Under the pieces are notes generated by a model that saw only the letters and a program-made list of their open reading frames with translations, did no database searches and was not told where the DNA came from. Positions 33,852 to 43,250 of a DNA stretch of 64,000 nucleotides are shown here, piece after piece (position 1 is the first letter of the stretch; each line of letters starts with the position of its first letter). The DNA comes from Jeotgalibacillus sp. R-1-5s-1 (GTDB lineage: Bacteria > Bacillota > Bacilli > Bacillales > Jeotgalibacillaceae), in NCBI RefSeq assembly GCF_004405105.1, contig NZ_SORW01000022.1, positions 89,746 to 153,745 on the forward strand, read 5' to 3'. Position numbers and translations under genes: made by a program.

Positions 33852-34790
33852 ATGAAAAAGTGGATTGCAGCAGCTTCACTAACATTAGGTGTCGCGGCTT
33901 TAGCAGGTTGCAGTGACGAGGAATCGGCAAGTGAAGTGATCGCTTCTTCGAGTGCGGGGGACATTACGAAGGACGAGCTTTATGAAGAAATGAAGACGAC
34001 TGTTGGGGAACAGGCGCTTCAAATGATGATGCTTGAGAAGGTATTGGAAGAAAAGTATCCTGTTGATCAGGAGACGATTGATGCTGAATTTGAAGAAGCA
34101 AAAGCACAGTATGGGGATCAGTTTGAGATGGTCCTTTCACAGCAGGGATACGATGAGGAATCCTTCAAGGAAATGCTGAAGCTGAATCGTTTGCAGGAGA
34201 ATGCACTCGTTGCAGACGTTGAAGTAACAGATGAAGAAATTCAGGCTGAATATGATAAGATGAAAAAAGAAGTAAGCGCACGTCATATTCTTGTTGCTGA
34301 CGAAGCAACAGCACTTGATGTGAAACAGCAGCTTGAGGATGGCGCGGACTTTGCTGAGCTTGCAAAAGAAGTTTCTACTGAGCCTGCAGCACAGGAAACA
34401 GGTGGAGACCTTGGATTCTTCGGACCAGGAGCAATGGATCCTGCTTTCGAAGAGGCTGCTTTTAACCTTGAGCCTAATGTCATCAGTGAACCGGTTGAAA
34501 CAAGCTTTGGCTGGCACATTATCGAGGTGACAGAAACGCGCGAAGCAGAAGTTGAGCCACTTGAAGATATTCGCGATCAGGTAGAGCATGATCTGAAATT
34601 GGCAAAAGCAGATATGAACCAGATCGGTACCGTTGTAAGAGATTTACTTAACGAAGCCAATATCCAGGTAGAAGATGAAGATTTGACTGCAACATTCGAT
34701 GCTCTTCTACAGGAACCTGTCAGCTCACCTGCTGCTCCTCCGGCAGAAGAGCCAGCTGAAGAGGAAACAACTGAAGATACAGAAGAATAA
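33852..34790 (+). CDS. prsA: Foldase lipoprotein PrsA
   Basis: A 312-residue lipoprotein. Signal peptide with lipobox LAGC, lipidated at Cys20. The SurA-like N-domain is followed by a parvulin PPIC domain (about residues 137-230: VSARHILVADEATALDVKQQ..., GGDLGFFGPGAMDPAFEEAAF, TSFGWHIIEVTE) and an acidic C-terminal tail rich in Glu/Thr. It folds secreted proteins on the outer face of the membrane and is essential in B. subtilis. AAGGAGAGG lies before ATG 33852. ScoC, encoded 2 kb upstream, is a known regulator of exoproteins. A 12-bp palindrome TTAAACGTTTAA is at 33751-33762. Confidence 0.96.
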   Translation: MKKWIAAASLTLGVAALAGCSDEESASEVIASSSAGDITKDELYEEMKTTVGEQALQMMMLEKVLEEKYPVDQETIDAEFEEAKAQYGDQFEMVLSQQGYDEESFKEMLKLNRLQENALVADVEVTDEEIQAEYDKMKKEVSARHILVADEATALDVKQQLEDGADFAELAKEVSTEPAAQETGGDLGFFGPGAMDPAFEEAAFNLEPNVISEPVETSFGWHIIEVTETREAEVEPLEDIRDQVEHDLKLAKADMNQIGTVVRDLLNEANIQVEDEDLTATFDALLQEPVSSPAAPPAEEPAEEETTEDTEE

Positions 34791-34803
34791 CATAAAACAT
34801 AAG

Positions 34804-34843
34804 CTGGTCACACTCCGTTTACAGGAGCGTGACCGGTTTTATA
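34804..34843 (+). terminator. Terminator of prsA
   Basis: GGTCACACTCC / GGAGCGTGACC stem then TTTT. Confidence 0.85.
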
Positions 34844-34861
34844 TCTATTTATTTTTAAATG

Positions 34862-34896
34862 AAAAACCTCCTGCAGCTTTATTACAGGAGGTTTTT
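34862..34896 (-). terminator. Terminator of yhaL
   Basis: AAAAACCTCCTG / CAGGAGGTTTTT; the flanks are T-rich on both strands. It closes the minus-strand yhaL gene. Confidence 0.85.
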
Positions 34897-34905
34897 CATT
34901 TCCAT

Positions 34906-35091
34906 TCATTGATTTTTAAGCTGCGACACAATTTTCTTTCTTTTTTCATCTTCGATCCGTTTTATGTAAGTTTCACCATGTTCTTCGATAAAACGGACTT
35001 CCTGTTTTCTTTCAGCATACGCTGTCTTCAGAAACATAATAAAACTGATGATAATCCCGCCAATTGCAATATCAATCCAGATTGGAAACAT
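34906..35091 (-). CDS. yhaL: Sporulation protein YhaL
   Basis: 61 residues: one N-terminal membrane helix (residues 4-21) followed by a charged helix with EEHGETYIKRIEDEKRKK, the YhaL pattern. In B. subtilis yhaL lies between prsA and yhaM, exactly as here. ATG 35091 has AGGAGGGG upstream. Role in sporulation is poorly defined. Confidence 0.85.
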   Translation of the reverse strand: MFPIWIDIAIGGIIISFIMFLKTAYAERKQEVRFIEEHGETYIKRIEDEKRKKIVSQLKNQ

Positions 35092-35157
35092 CCTTTCCCC
35101 TCCTGCATTTAATCAGCTCAAGAGCCGTTTATAGAGGGTATGTTTCCATCCTTTCTC

Positions 35158-36117
35158 TTATGCGTCTTCAAATGGATCATCGTACAGATGTGGGCGATAG
35201 AACGTTCTGTTTTCCAGGGCAAATACCCGCTCTGTAAACTCACCCGGCTTGGTCCGCTGAATGACACGGTCCATCATAATCATTTTTGCATCCAGATTAT
35301 CAATGTAATGTAGTATTTCTGCTTCCCTTAACATTGGCGGCTTTGGCGAGCCCCATTCTGCTTTACCGTGGTGGGATAAAATCATGTGCTGAAGCATCAG
35401 TACCTCTTCCCCTTCCACTTCAAGCTCTTTTGCTGCTTCAGCAATTTCATTTACCATAATTGAAATATGACCCAACAGATTACCTTCAAGCGTATAGGTC
35501 GCTGATACGGCACCTGACAGTTCTTTCACTTTCCCCATATCATGAAGAATCACTCCTGCATAAAGAAGATCTTTATTCAGATTCGGATAAAGCTCTGTCA
35601 GAGATTTTGCGATTTTCAGCATCGAGACAACGTGGTAAGCAAGTCCTGATACGAACTCATGATGATTTTTCGTTGCTGCCGGAAATTCGAGAAATGCCTT
35701 TTGATACTTTTTAACCAAATGACGGGTAATTCTCTGAATAACAGGGTTTTTCATCTCAAAAATATACTGGGTCAGTTCTTCCGTCATTTCATCTTTTGAT
35801 AGTGGTGCGGTTTCAAGAAACTCTCCCATTTGTACGTTATCAGTCGCTGAAGCCGGACGGATCTGCTTTAATCTGAGCTGATTTTTGCCTCTGTAATTAT
35901 GAATTTCACCAGCAACCTTCACAATGGTCTGAGGCTGAAATCTTTTTTCCTCTTCATCTCCTGCATCCCACAGCTTCGCTTCAATTTCCCCGCTGCGATC
36001 CTGAAAAATCAGGGTTAAAAATGGCTTTCCAGCCGTTGTAACTCCTTTGGTTGTTTGTTTGATCAACAGGAATTGTTCAACCTGATCCCCTGCATTTAAA
36101 AATGTGATGCCCTTCAT
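35158..36117 (-). CDS. yhaM: 3-prime to 5-prime exoribonuclease YhaM
   Basis: A 319-residue protein with an N-terminal OB fold (residues about 15-90, [21 protein letters not shown]) and a C-terminal HD domain whose metal motif is [13 protein letters not shown] (His-Asp), plus [13 protein letters not shown]. YhaM trims single-stranded RNA and DNA ends and, in streptococci, 3-prime ends after terminators. ATG 36117 with AAAGGAGA. Order prsA, yhaL, yhaM is conserved. Confidence 0.95.
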   Translation of the reverse strand: MKGITFLNAGDQVEQFLLIKQTTKGVTTAGKPFLTLIFQDRSGEIEAKLWDAGDEEEKRFQPQTIVKVAGEIHNYRGKNQLRLKQIRPASATDNVQMGEFLETAPLSKDEMTEELTQYIFEMKNPVIQRITRHLVKKYQKAFLEFPAATKNHHEFVSGLAYHVVSMLKIAKSLTELYPNLNKDLLYAGVILHDMGKVKELSGAVSATYTLEGNLLGHISIMVNEIAEAAKELEVEGEEVLMLQHMILSHHGKAEWGSPKPPMLREAEILHYIDNLDAKMIMMDRVIQRTKPGEFTERVFALENRTFYRPHLYDDPFEDA

Positions 36118-36243
36118 TTTTTCGCCATCTCCTTTACATGGAATTGCCTTCTCAGGCGTTGTTCAGGCGGAACAAACGTTCTTTATTAGTATAACAGATA
36201 ATCAGTCCTGACACACATGAAGTCCAGACGTGTAATGGATGAA

Positions 36244-37518
36244 TCAACTTGTCTTCTCGCGCTTTGAAAGCTGAAGCGCTTTTTTCAGGTCTTTAATGGA
36301 TGACGAATTTCCATACATCAGAACGCCACCACGATATACTTTTGCACCAAACCATCCAAGCAGTAAAATCGTGATCAGCATCAGCACAATTGCGATCACC
36401 GGTTCCCAGATAGAAATGTCCAGCATGCCGACACGCGTAAACATGACGAGCGGACTGAAAAAAGGAATATAAGATGTGATGGTAATTAGAGCTGTTTCCG
36501 GCTCCGCCAGACCATAAAAGGCCAGTAGTGCTCCACCGACCACAAGTAAATTAACAGGCAGCAGCACCTGCTGAAGATCCTCTGTTCTGCTCACGAGAGA
36601 GCCTAAAAAAGCAGCAAGCGAAGCAAACAAAAAGTATCCGAGAATATAAAAGATTACAGCAAAAACGATGGTAACAATTGAACCGGAGGAAAAGTCAAAC
36701 AACGAATAAATCCCGCCTTCAAAAGAATCTTCGCTCAAATAAACAGAAGCAATACCAATCCCTGCCCAGATGGTCAGCTGTGTCAGCCCGACAAGACCGA
36801 TACCGGCAATTTTAGCGAAAATCTGCTGAATGGGTGAGACGCTCGAGATCAGGATTTCCATGACCCGTGATGATTTTTCATTCGCTACTTCCGTTGCGAT
36901 CATCATAGAATAAATCAGCACAGACATATAAATCACAAAAATCAGGATATAGACGAGTCCTCTCGCCTGATCAAGTTCAGCGGCCGATCTTGCAGAATCC
37001 ACATAAGCCGATTCTGCAAATGAAACAGGAAGATTCAAAGTTGCCAGTTCATCGGCACTTAATCCAAGCCGGTTTGCAGCGATGTTGGACTGTATCGTCT
37101 GAAGTGCAGCCTGCAGGTCATTTGAATAGGAATTGGCTGTTAGAGATTCCGAAATGTATTCCGCCTTTATTTTCCCGCTCTCCGCCATGTCAACAATCAG
37201 CAGCGCGTCAAATTCTCCCGCTTCCAGCTCATCCTCCAGAACAGACTGATTTTTTTCTTGGGTTGAAACGGCAATAGAGCTGTTGATAATCGCTGTCTGA
37301 TCCGCAATAAGAGAAGCGATCTGCGGTTCTTCCTCATACACAACGACTTCCCACCGGCCTTCTCCACCGTTACGATCAGATGAAAAAATATCCGCAATCG
37401 ACTGAAAGTTCGTTCCGATGATAATGGCAAGAGCAAATAGCGCAGTTGTGATAATAAATGATCTGGATTTAATTTTCCCTATGTATGATTTCGCCAGAAT
37501 CAGACCGAATCTATTCAA
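36244..37518 (-). CDS. yhaP: ABC-2 type permease, YhaP-like (Na+ efflux / peptide exporter family)
   Basis: A 424-residue ABC-2/NatB-type permease: one N-terminal helix (about residues 21-40), a large extracytoplasmic domain (residues about 45-190), then five or six helices (VYILIFVIYMSVLIYSMM onward). TTG 37518 is chosen; AGGTG lies 6-7 nt upstream and the codon overlaps the stop of yhaQ by 8 nt. Substrate is unknown; the family includes sodium and lantibiotic-defence exporters. Confidence 0.88.
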   Translation of the reverse strand: MNRFGLILAKSYIGKIKSRSFIITTALFALAIIIGTNFQSIADIFSSDRNGGEGRWEVVVYEEEPQIASLIADQTAIINSSIAVSTQEKNQSVLEDELEAGEFDALLIVDMAESGKIKAEYISESLTANSYSNDLQAALQTIQSNIAANRLGLSADELATLNLPVSFAESAYVDSARSAAELDQARGLVYILIFVIYMSVLIYSMMIATEVANEKSSRVMEILISSVSPIQQIFAKIAGIGLVGLTQLTIWAGIGIASVYLSEDSFEGGIYSLFDFSSGSIVTIVFAVIFYILGYFLFASLAAFLGSLVSRTEDLQQVLLPVNLLVVGGALLAFYGLAEPETALITITSYIPFFSPLVMFTRVGMLDISIWEPVIAIVLMLITILLLGWFGAKVYRGGVLMYGNSSSIKDLKKALQLSKREKTS

Positions 37519-38407
37519 ATGAAGCACCTGCCTTCTCAATAAAAATATCATTCAGCGATGGCTCTTCAAGTGAAAACTGCCGGATGAAACCCCTGCCCTG
37601 AATGGACTGCAGAATGTTTTGTGAAACATCTTCGTTTTCAATCTGAAGGATCACACCGCCAATCACTGTTTTCAACTTCACTACGCCAGGAAAATCTTTG
37701 AGCTCTGATAAGTCCATCTCCGATTTAATCACCAGATTTTTCTTACCAAATGCCCTTTTTATCTCAAGCAGACGGCCTTTTACGATCGGTTTTCCATGAT
37801 GAATAATGCAAAGACTTTCACATAATTCCTCAACATGCTCCATTCTGTGACTCGAAAAAACAATAGTTGTCCCGCTGTTTTTAAGATCCGTCACCGCTTC
37901 TTTTAAAAGCTCTACATTGACAGGATCGAGTCCACTGAATGGTTCATCGAGGATGAGTAGCTCCGGCTTATGTATAACTGAAGCAATAAACTGGATTTTC
38001 TGCTGGTTCCCTTTTGACAGTTCCTCTACTTTCTTATTTTCATAATCGGGAACTTTAAATCGGACAAGCCAGGCTTTCAGTTCTTTTTCAGCTTCTTTTT
38101 TATCCATTCCTCTTAATCTTGCAAGGTAGACAATCTGCTCTTTCACTCTCATTTTCGGGTAGAGACCTCTTTCCTCCGGCAGATACCCGATTTTCTGGCT
38201 GTTATGGTATCCGATTTTGTCATTATTCCACGTAACGGATCCTTTTGTTGAATCAATGAGCCCAAGAATCATGCGAAAAGTCGTCGTTTTTCCTGCTCCA
38301 TTTGCACCAAGAAATCCAAACAGCTCTCCTTTATTTATTTCAAGTGACAACTGATCAACAGCTGTATGGTCTCCGAATTTTTTTGTAACATGATCAATAT
38401 GCAGCAT
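37511..38407 (-). CDS. yhaQ: ABC transporter ATP-binding protein, YhaQ-like
   Basis: A 298-residue ABC ATPase: Walker A GANGAGKTT, signature ELSKGNQQKIQ, Walker B LLILDEPFSGLD, switch His in SSHRMEHVE, and the C-terminal DUF4162 extension ending LNDIFIEKAG. Partner of YhaP, with 8-nt coupling. ATG 38407 has AGAGGAGG 8 nt upstream. An inverted repeat over its -10 suggests a repressor. Confidence 0.92.
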   Translation of the reverse strand: MLHIDHVTKKFGDHTAVDQLSLEINKGELFGFLGANGAGKTTTFRMILGLIDSTKGSVTWNNDKIGYHNSQKIGYLPEERGLYPKMRVKEQIVYLARLRGMDKKEAEKELKAWLVRFKVPDYENKKVEELSKGNQQKIQFIASVIHKPELLILDEPFSGLDPVNVELLKEAVTDLKNSGTTIVFSSHRMEHVEELCESLCIIHHGKPIVKGRLLEIKRAFGKKNLVIKSEMDLSELKDFPGVVKLKTVIGGVILQIENEDVSQNILQSIQGRGFIRQFSLEEPSLNDIFIEKAGASFE

Positions 38408-38436
38408 CTCCCAAACCTCCTCTGTCCCTATCATTA

Positions 38437-38457
38437 TTCTATACGTATTATATAGAA
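38437..38457 (-). promoter_or_regulatory. Inverted repeat overlapping the yhaQP -10
   Basis: TTCTATA-N7-TATAGAA. On the minus strand the centre contains TATAAT (38447-38452), so a bound repressor would cover the promoter. No regulator gene lies next to it. Confidence 0.55.
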
Positions 38458-38548
38458 AAAAGTTCATTTTTTCCTGACTTTCAAAACTTTACGGAAGTTA
38501 CCTCCTGTGTAAAAATAAAAGAGCGGACAAAGAGAGGAGATGGTATAC

Positions 38549-38734
38549 GTGGATATTTACAAGATCACCGTTTTTGATCCGAAGGGAGAGACACTTTTTG
38601 AAGATTCCTTCGAAGCGAAAGAAGACGATGAAGCGAAACAGATCGGTGAAAAAAAGCTTGAAGAACAAGGTTACATAGAACATACTCACCGTGTCGTATC
38701 CCCAAGAGGCAAGCTGATTTTATTTCACAGCTGA
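38549..38734 (+). CDS. YhzD-like small protein
   Basis: 61 residues: YKITVFDPKGETLFEDSFEA at the start, an acidic EAKEDDEAKQIG helix, then GYIEHTHRVVSPRGKLILFH. Matches, from memory, the YhzD family of Bacillus. GTG 38549 is preferred, since GAGAGGAG runs directly into the in-frame ATG at 38540. Function unknown. Confidence 0.8.
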   Translation: MDIYKITVFDPKGETLFEDSFEAKEDDEAKQIGEKKLEEQGYIEHTHRVVSPRGKLILFHS

Positions 38735-38764
38735 TCCATGACCAATGGGGCGCGATCGCAATAA

Positions 38765-38815
38765 TGGAGGTGGGGCAACTCTTATCAGAGTCGTCCCACC
38801 TCCATTTCATTTTCA
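38765..38815 (+). terminator. Terminator-like long hairpin between yhzD-like gene and yhaR
   Basis: GGAGGTGGGGCAACTCT / AGAGTCGTCCCACCTCC, 17 bp with two mismatches. T-rich only on plus, so it serves the yhzD-like gene best. Confidence 0.75.
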
Positions 38816-38819
38816 TTCT

Positions 38820-39614
38820 TTACTGCCCTTTAAAAGCAGGTTTTCTTTTCTCCACGAATGCATTGATTCCTTCAAGATGGTCATCCGTCTGCCTCATTCT
38901 CCACTGTGACTCTTCTTCCATTTCAAGCGTTTCCTCAAGCTCTTTCAGCCTGCTTGAACGCAGAATGGCTTTAGTCTCAAGCATCGCCTTCAGCGGACTG
39001 CTGCTGAATCGGCTGACATAGGCTTCTGCTTCAGCAACGGCACGTCCCTCTGCCGTTACACGGTCAATCAGACCAAATGAATGAGCTTCATGTGCATTCA
39101 TTACGTCTCCTCTCCAGATCGCATGCATGGCCTTATGAGACCCGACTCTTTCCTGCATCAGAAAATGACCGCCGCCGTCAGGCACAAGACCAATCCCGAT
39201 GAAGTTCATCGCAAGTTTACTCTGCTCTTCAGCAATCAGTACATCACACGCCAGTGCCAGACTCAGACCAAGACCCGCAGCAGCACCGTGGATCGCACTA
39301 ATCGTAATTTTCGGCATCGCATAAAGCGTTGTTGAAAGCTCTTTGATCACTTTCATAAACGTTTTAAATTCTTCCTCGCCACTCATTGTCAGCATGGCTT
39401 TAATATCACCGCCGGAGCAAAACCCTTTTCCTTCACCTTTTAACACAACGATTTGCAGGTCTGCATTGCGTGAAATCTCCTTCAGCACATCAAGAAGCTC
39501 AGACATTAATTCCTTATTCAACGCATTCAGACTTTCAGGCCTGTTCAGTGATACCCATGCCGTCTTTCCTTCTGTTTTAACGTGAAGCGTTTTGTAACTG
39601 TTCGTCAATTCCAT
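38820..39614 (-). CDS. yhaR: Enoyl-CoA hydratase/isomerase family protein, YhaR-like
   Basis: A 264-residue crotonase with oxyanion segments FCSGGDIKAM and HGAAAGLGLSLALACD. The usual catalytic Glu region reads NFIGIGLVPDGGGHF, with no Glu at the position found in the other crotonase of this window, so it may be an isomerase or a non-hydratase member (PaaG/YhaR type). ATG 39614 follows AAGGGGA. A 20-bp perfect palindrome of FadR-like half-sites lies directly upstream. Confidence 0.88.
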   Translation of the reverse strand: MELTNSYKTLHVKTEGKTAWVSLNRPESLNALNKELMSELLDVLKEISRNADLQIVVLKGEGKGFCSGGDIKAMLTMSGEEEFKTFMKVIKELSTTLYAMPKITISAIHGAAAGLGLSLALACDVLIAEEQSKLAMNFIGIGLVPDGGGHFLMQERVGSHKAMHAIWRGDVMNAHEAHSFGLIDRVTAEGRAVAEAEAYVSRFSSSPLKAMLETKAILRSSRLKELEETLEMEEESQWRMRQTDDHLEGINAFVEKRKPAFKGQ

Positions 39615-39630
39615 TTTCCCATCCCCTTAT

Positions 39631-39650
39631 AAATGAATGATCATTCATTT
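39631..39650 (-). promoter_or_regulatory. TetR/FadR-like palindrome upstream of yhaR
   Basis: AAATGAATGATCATTCATTT is a perfect 20-bp palindrome made of TGAATGA and TCATTCA without the 4-nt centre of the FadR box at lcfB. It lies 17 nt before the start codon. Confidence 0.6.
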
Positions 39651-39793
39651 TATCATTCTCTATTTCTGTCTTAAAATCCTTCTTTTTTTGAAAGATTTAG
39701 CTTCCCATCCCGGTTGAACAGTTCGAACAATCAAGATTGCAATAATAATAAGTATAAATACCTATTTTTTTATACATTTTAGTCTAATGGGTG

Positions 39794-39820
39794 TAAATGT
39801 TTTTTATTTTCAGTCGATAT
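39794..39820 (+). promoter_or_regulatory. Sigma-D (flagellar/chemotaxis) promoter of hemAT
   Basis: TAAA at 39794-39797, 15-nt spacer, GTCGATAT at 39813-39820; consensus TAAA-N14-16-GCCGATAT, one mismatch. Confidence 0.8.
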
Positions 39821-39852
39821 AAAAATAGATTTGATACTAAGGAGGATTTTTC

Positions 39853-41145
39853 ATGAAGTGGCTAACATCCAGGGAGAAAAAACATAAAGAAGACTTATTA
39901 ACACTTGCTGAAAAGCAGGCTGTCAAGATTGCACTGCCAAAAGAAGCAACAACTGCAGCTCAGATCAGTATGATCGCTTTGCAAAAAGAAGATCTTCAGG
40001 TTCTTGCAGCCTTTAAACCATATGTAACGGAAAACATCGAAGCGATCGTTGCCAGCTTTTATAAAACGCTCGGTCATGAACCTGGACTGCTCACCATTAT
40101 TAATACACACAGCTCTATTGAAAGGTTAAAGAAAACATTAACCGTTCATATCCAGGAAATGTTCAGCGGTACACTTGATTCTTCTTTTATCCAGAAGCGC
40201 CATCGTATTGCCGAGGTCCACTTACGTATTGGACTCGATCCTAAATGGTATATTGCTGCATTCCAGGATCTGTTGAACTCCCTGACTGATGTGATTATCG
40301 AACTTCCCTTTAACGAAAAGGATAAGTTCATCTTAATCAAAGCTGTTTCAAAAATCCTTAACCTTGAAATGCAGATTGTTCTTGAAGCATACGAAACGAG
40401 CTTCCAGCAGCAGATTCAGGTTGAACAGGACCGACTTCACGGATTATTAATTACACTGAAGGAAAGCGCTGCATCCCTGTCTGAAAACAGTAATTCGACC
40501 AGTGAAAATGTCAAGCTGATGAAAGAGGCGCTTGAGCACCTTGCATCCCGTGCACAGGAGGGTTCCGGTGTCGCTTCTGACCTGCAATCAAAAACAGGTG
40601 ATGAAAAAGTACGCCTGGATAAAACGAAAGAAGAAAGTGAACAAATTTCTTCGAAAATGATGACAACTGAAAAAAATATTAAAGAACTCAACAACCTGAA
40701 CAGTCAGATCTCCGAAGTTGCGAACATGGTGACTTCCATTGCTGATCAGACAAACCTGCTCGCATTAAACGCTTCAATTGAAGCAGCCCGCGCAGGTGAG
40801 CACGGTAAAGGGTTTGCCGTAGTAGCAGATGAAGTCAGAAAGCTTGCTGAAAATACGAAGGAATCTGTCGCGCAGGTTTATGATCTGTTAAAAGATACGA
40901 ATGTTAAAACGAAAACGATTGAAGGTTCCATTATGGAACTCAATACCCTTTTCCAGGCTGAGCGTGACAGCATCCATTCGACTAGTGAGTCGTTTAACGG
41001 AATCATGGAATCCATGAATCAGCTGAAATCGCAAAATACACAAATCGATCAGGATGTCAGCCGTCTCGTTGTGATGCTTGATCAAATTTCACAGGAAGCT
41101 TCAGGAGTTGCTGCTGCTGCAGCTTCACTTGAAGAAAGAGCATAA
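39853..41145 (+). CDS. hemAT: Heme-based aerotaxis transducer HemAT
   Basis: A 430-residue soluble globin-coupled chemoreceptor. The globin domain (about residues 30-190) keeps the proximal His123 ([11 protein letters not shown]) and the distal Tyr70, both at the B. subtilis numbering. The signalling tip [20 protein letters not shown] and [18 protein letters not shown] are canonical for MCPs. It senses oxygen and controls CheA. No membrane helix. Its sigma-D promoter fits a chemotaxis gene. Confidence 0.95.
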   Translation: MKWLTSREKKHKEDLLTLAEKQAVKIALPKEATTAAQISMIALQKEDLQVLAAFKPYVTENIEAIVASFYKTLGHEPGLLTIINTHSSIERLKKTLTVHIQEMFSGTLDSSFIQKRHRIAEVHLRIGLDPKWYIAAFQDLLNSLTDVIIELPFNEKDKFILIKAVSKILNLEMQIVLEAYETSFQQQIQVEQDRLHGLLITLKESAASLSENSNSTSENVKLMKEALEHLASRAQEGSGVASDLQSKTGDEKVRLDKTKEESEQISSKMMTTEKNIKELNNLNSQISEVANMVTSIADQTNLLALNASIEAARAGEHGKGFAVVADEVRKLAENTKESVAQVYDLLKDTNVKTKTIEGSIMELNTLFQAERDSIHSTSESFNGIMESMNQLKSQNTQIDQDVSRLVVMLDQISQEASGVAAAAASLEERA

Positions 41146-41173
41146 GTTTTCAGAAGCCTCTTTTAATAATAAA

Positions 41174-41214
41174 CAATGAAAAGACCCCATTCGAAAATGG
41201 GGTCTTTGTCATTG
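41174..41214. terminator. Bidirectional terminator between hemAT and yheA
   Basis: CAATGAAAAGACCCCATT / AATGGGGTCTTTGTCATTG, nearly perfect; convergent genes on both sides. Confidence 0.88.
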
Positions 41215-41216
41215 AG

Positions 41217-41585
41217 TTACTGCTGTGTATTATTATTTTCCATTGAACCATATAGCTCTTCAAGTGGCTTCATGATGACTTTGTTCAGTTCCTGAATTGT
41301 CATGCTCATGCGCTGCTCTGCATCCATCAGCTGGGCAATCAGCTCATGCTGCTGGACAAGCTGAGCCGTTTTCTGCGCCTGTTCGATTTCTTCCTGTGTA
41401 ATTTCTTCACCATTCATCTGCTTTTGCTGAAGCGAAAGCTGAATGTCACGGAAGTTTTCAAAAATTCCTTTCGCAGACTCATCGTTGTTTACTGCGTTGT
41501 ACATTTCCTTTAAGTTGGTGAATTCATCGCTTTGACGAATTGCACGCTCTAATTCGTTTGCCTGATCGTACAGATTAACTGACAA
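41217..41585 (-). CDS. yheA: YlbF/YmcA family protein YheA
   Basis: A 122-residue all-helical protein: LYDQANELERAIRQSDEF, LKEMYNAVNNDESAKGIFENF, typical of the YlbF family. YlbF and YmcA form a complex that directs RNase Y; YheA is a paralogue with no proven role. TTG 41585 has AGGGAGG 8 nt upstream. It precedes nothing on the same strand after the terminator; yheB is directly upstream, as in B. subtilis. Confidence 0.92.
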   Translation of the reverse strand: MSVNLYDQANELERAIRQSDEFTNLKEMYNAVNNDESAKGIFENFRDIQLSLQQKQMNGEEITQEEIEQAQKTAQLVQQHELIAQLMDAEQRMSMTIQELNKVIMKPLEELYGSMENNNTQQ

Positions 41586-41653
41586 TCAAAAAACCTCCCT
41601 TTTTAATCACTCTTCCCCTATTCCCCGATGATTCCTTACTAAACATAAATCAA

Positions 41654-42793
41654 TCAAAGTCCGGTTAAGAGTACGAATATTCCTTGAACAATTCCGATGA
41701 GACCTCCGAGCAATGCACCGAGATAGGTAATCATTTTAAATTCCCTGCGTGAAATGCCTAGAACAAGCTCTTCAAGCCTTGACACTTCAAAGGAGTCAAC
41801 TTGCTCCCTGACGATTTCCTGAAGCTTCATTTTTGAGAGAATTCCCTCGAGTTTTTCAATGAGGAGTTCTTTCAGCTTTTCAGAAGCCTTAGGAATTAAA
41901 TGATTCACGACCCGGTCTTCAAGTGGCTGAATCGCACTGCCAAGCGGACGCTGCATCCATTCATTCAGGTTGATGCGTTCTTTTAATATTCGCTGCAGAC
42001 GGACGATCAGATCACGGTCAGTAATGATCGAAAACGCCCGATCCCACTGCCAGTCCTTGATCTTTTCCCATTCTGTGCGCAAAACCTGTTCGAGTATATC
42101 ATGTGTGCCATCATGTTTCAAAAATTTTATGATCTCGGGCTGAACTTTATCCCCGAGTGAGGTATTGCCCATGATCATATTCACCATGCTGCCAAGGGTT
42201 CCACGCGTTTTAAGGAAATCATCAATCATCGTCTGAACGCGCGCTTTCCCTTCATCCGATTCAAAATAATCGATCCCTTTTTCAAGAATGTAATCTGTGA
42301 CGGTTTCAACCTTGCCATCCAGACGGTCAAGCCATTTCTCCGGCAGCGTCTCCCTGATCGTTAAAAACATATACTGATCCTTCAGCTGATCGTACTGCTG
42401 TTCAATCCATTGATCCATTGTTTCTTCTATATAAGGAACCGGTGAGGTCAGATCAAACCGTTCAAATACATCTTGAACGGTATCCTCCATATTAAAAAGC
42501 TTACTGCTTTCCCTTTGGAGCCAGCGTGTTAAAGCCTGCTCCTTTTCGCTTGTCAGAAACTTTGTCTTCAGACTGTCAGCTGTCAGTAAATGATTCACAA
42601 CCATTAAACCAAGCTGCCTTGCCAATTCCTCTCTTCTTTTCGGAATCAGACCCGGAGTAAATGGGACTTTCCATTTACCGATATAGACAGCTTTATATGG
42701 CCGAAACAGCATCTTGATCGCAAGGGAATTGGTAAATCCCCCAATTACGGCCCCAACAATCATCATCACAAGTAATAATAAAAACACATCCAT
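41654..42793 (-). CDS. yheB: DUF445 membrane-anchored protein YheB
   Basis: A 379-residue DUF445 protein: N-terminal helix and GAVIGGFTNSLAIKMLFRP, the GLIPKRREELARQLG segment, a long amphipathic helical body, and a C-terminal helix (LGALLGGLIGIVQGIFVLL). Family function unknown. GGAAGGTGA precedes ATG 42793. Same strand and order as yheA. Confidence 0.92.
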   Translation of the reverse strand: MDVFLLLLVMMIVGAVIGGFTNSLAIKMLFRPYKAVYIGKWKVPFTPGLIPKRREELARQLGLMVVNHLLTADSLKTKFLTSEKEQALTRWLQRESSKLFNMEDTVQDVFERFDLTSPVPYIEETMDQWIEQQYDQLKDQYMFLTIRETLPEKWLDRLDGKVETVTDYILEKGIDYFESDEGKARVQTMIDDFLKTRGTLGSMVNMIMGNTSLGDKVQPEIIKFLKHDGTHDILEQVLRTEWEKIKDWQWDRAFSIITDRDLIVRLQRILKERINLNEWMQRPLGSAIQPLEDRVVNHLIPKASEKLKELLIEKLEGILSKMKLQEIVREQVDSFEVSRLEELVLGISRREFKMITYLGALLGGLIGIVQGIFVLLTGL

Positions 42794-42988
42794 CTCAAAT
42801 CACCTTCCGCTATACAATCCATTCTTTCTCAGTATAGCAGAAACTGATTCATTCAAATATGATTATAGGCGCATGATGCAATACGAAATAGATAGAAATG
42901 GATATCCTCCTTTTAAATTCACCATATGAGCATTTATAAAAATCATTCACATGGTATACTGGAGAAAATTTGAACTTTGGAGGAAAAC

Positions 42989-43195
42989 ATGATCCAGCAT
43001 TTCCAATATAAGAAGATGTATGAAAGTGATTTACCCGGATGGACATTTTCATTTACTTATCAGGGTGAACAGATCAGGGGAATTTACCATAAAAATGGAC
43101 AAATTGAATGGTCAACACCTTCTCCAGTCAAAGATCCGGATAAAGTAGAAAAGCAAATTCATGATCTGATGCTTTTCCACGTCTACGGTGATTAA
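42989..43195 (+). CDS. yheE: YheE-like protein (DUF5342)
   Basis: 68 residues: MIQHFQYKKMYESDLPGWTF, SFTYQGEQIRGIYHKNGQIE and a C-terminal IHDLMLFHVY. Matches the YheE family by sequence and by place beside yheB. ATG 42989 has TTTGGAGG 5 nt upstream. An extended -10 (TGGTATACT, 42951-42959) lies upstream. Function unknown. Confidence 0.85.
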   Translation: MIQHFQYKKMYESDLPGWTFSFTYQGEQIRGIYHKNGQIEWSTPSPVKDPDKVEKQIHDLMLFHVYGD

Positions 43196-43250
43196 ACCTC
43201 TGTATAGAAACATATGATATTGCATAACGTATGTGCAGGGGGTGTTTTCA

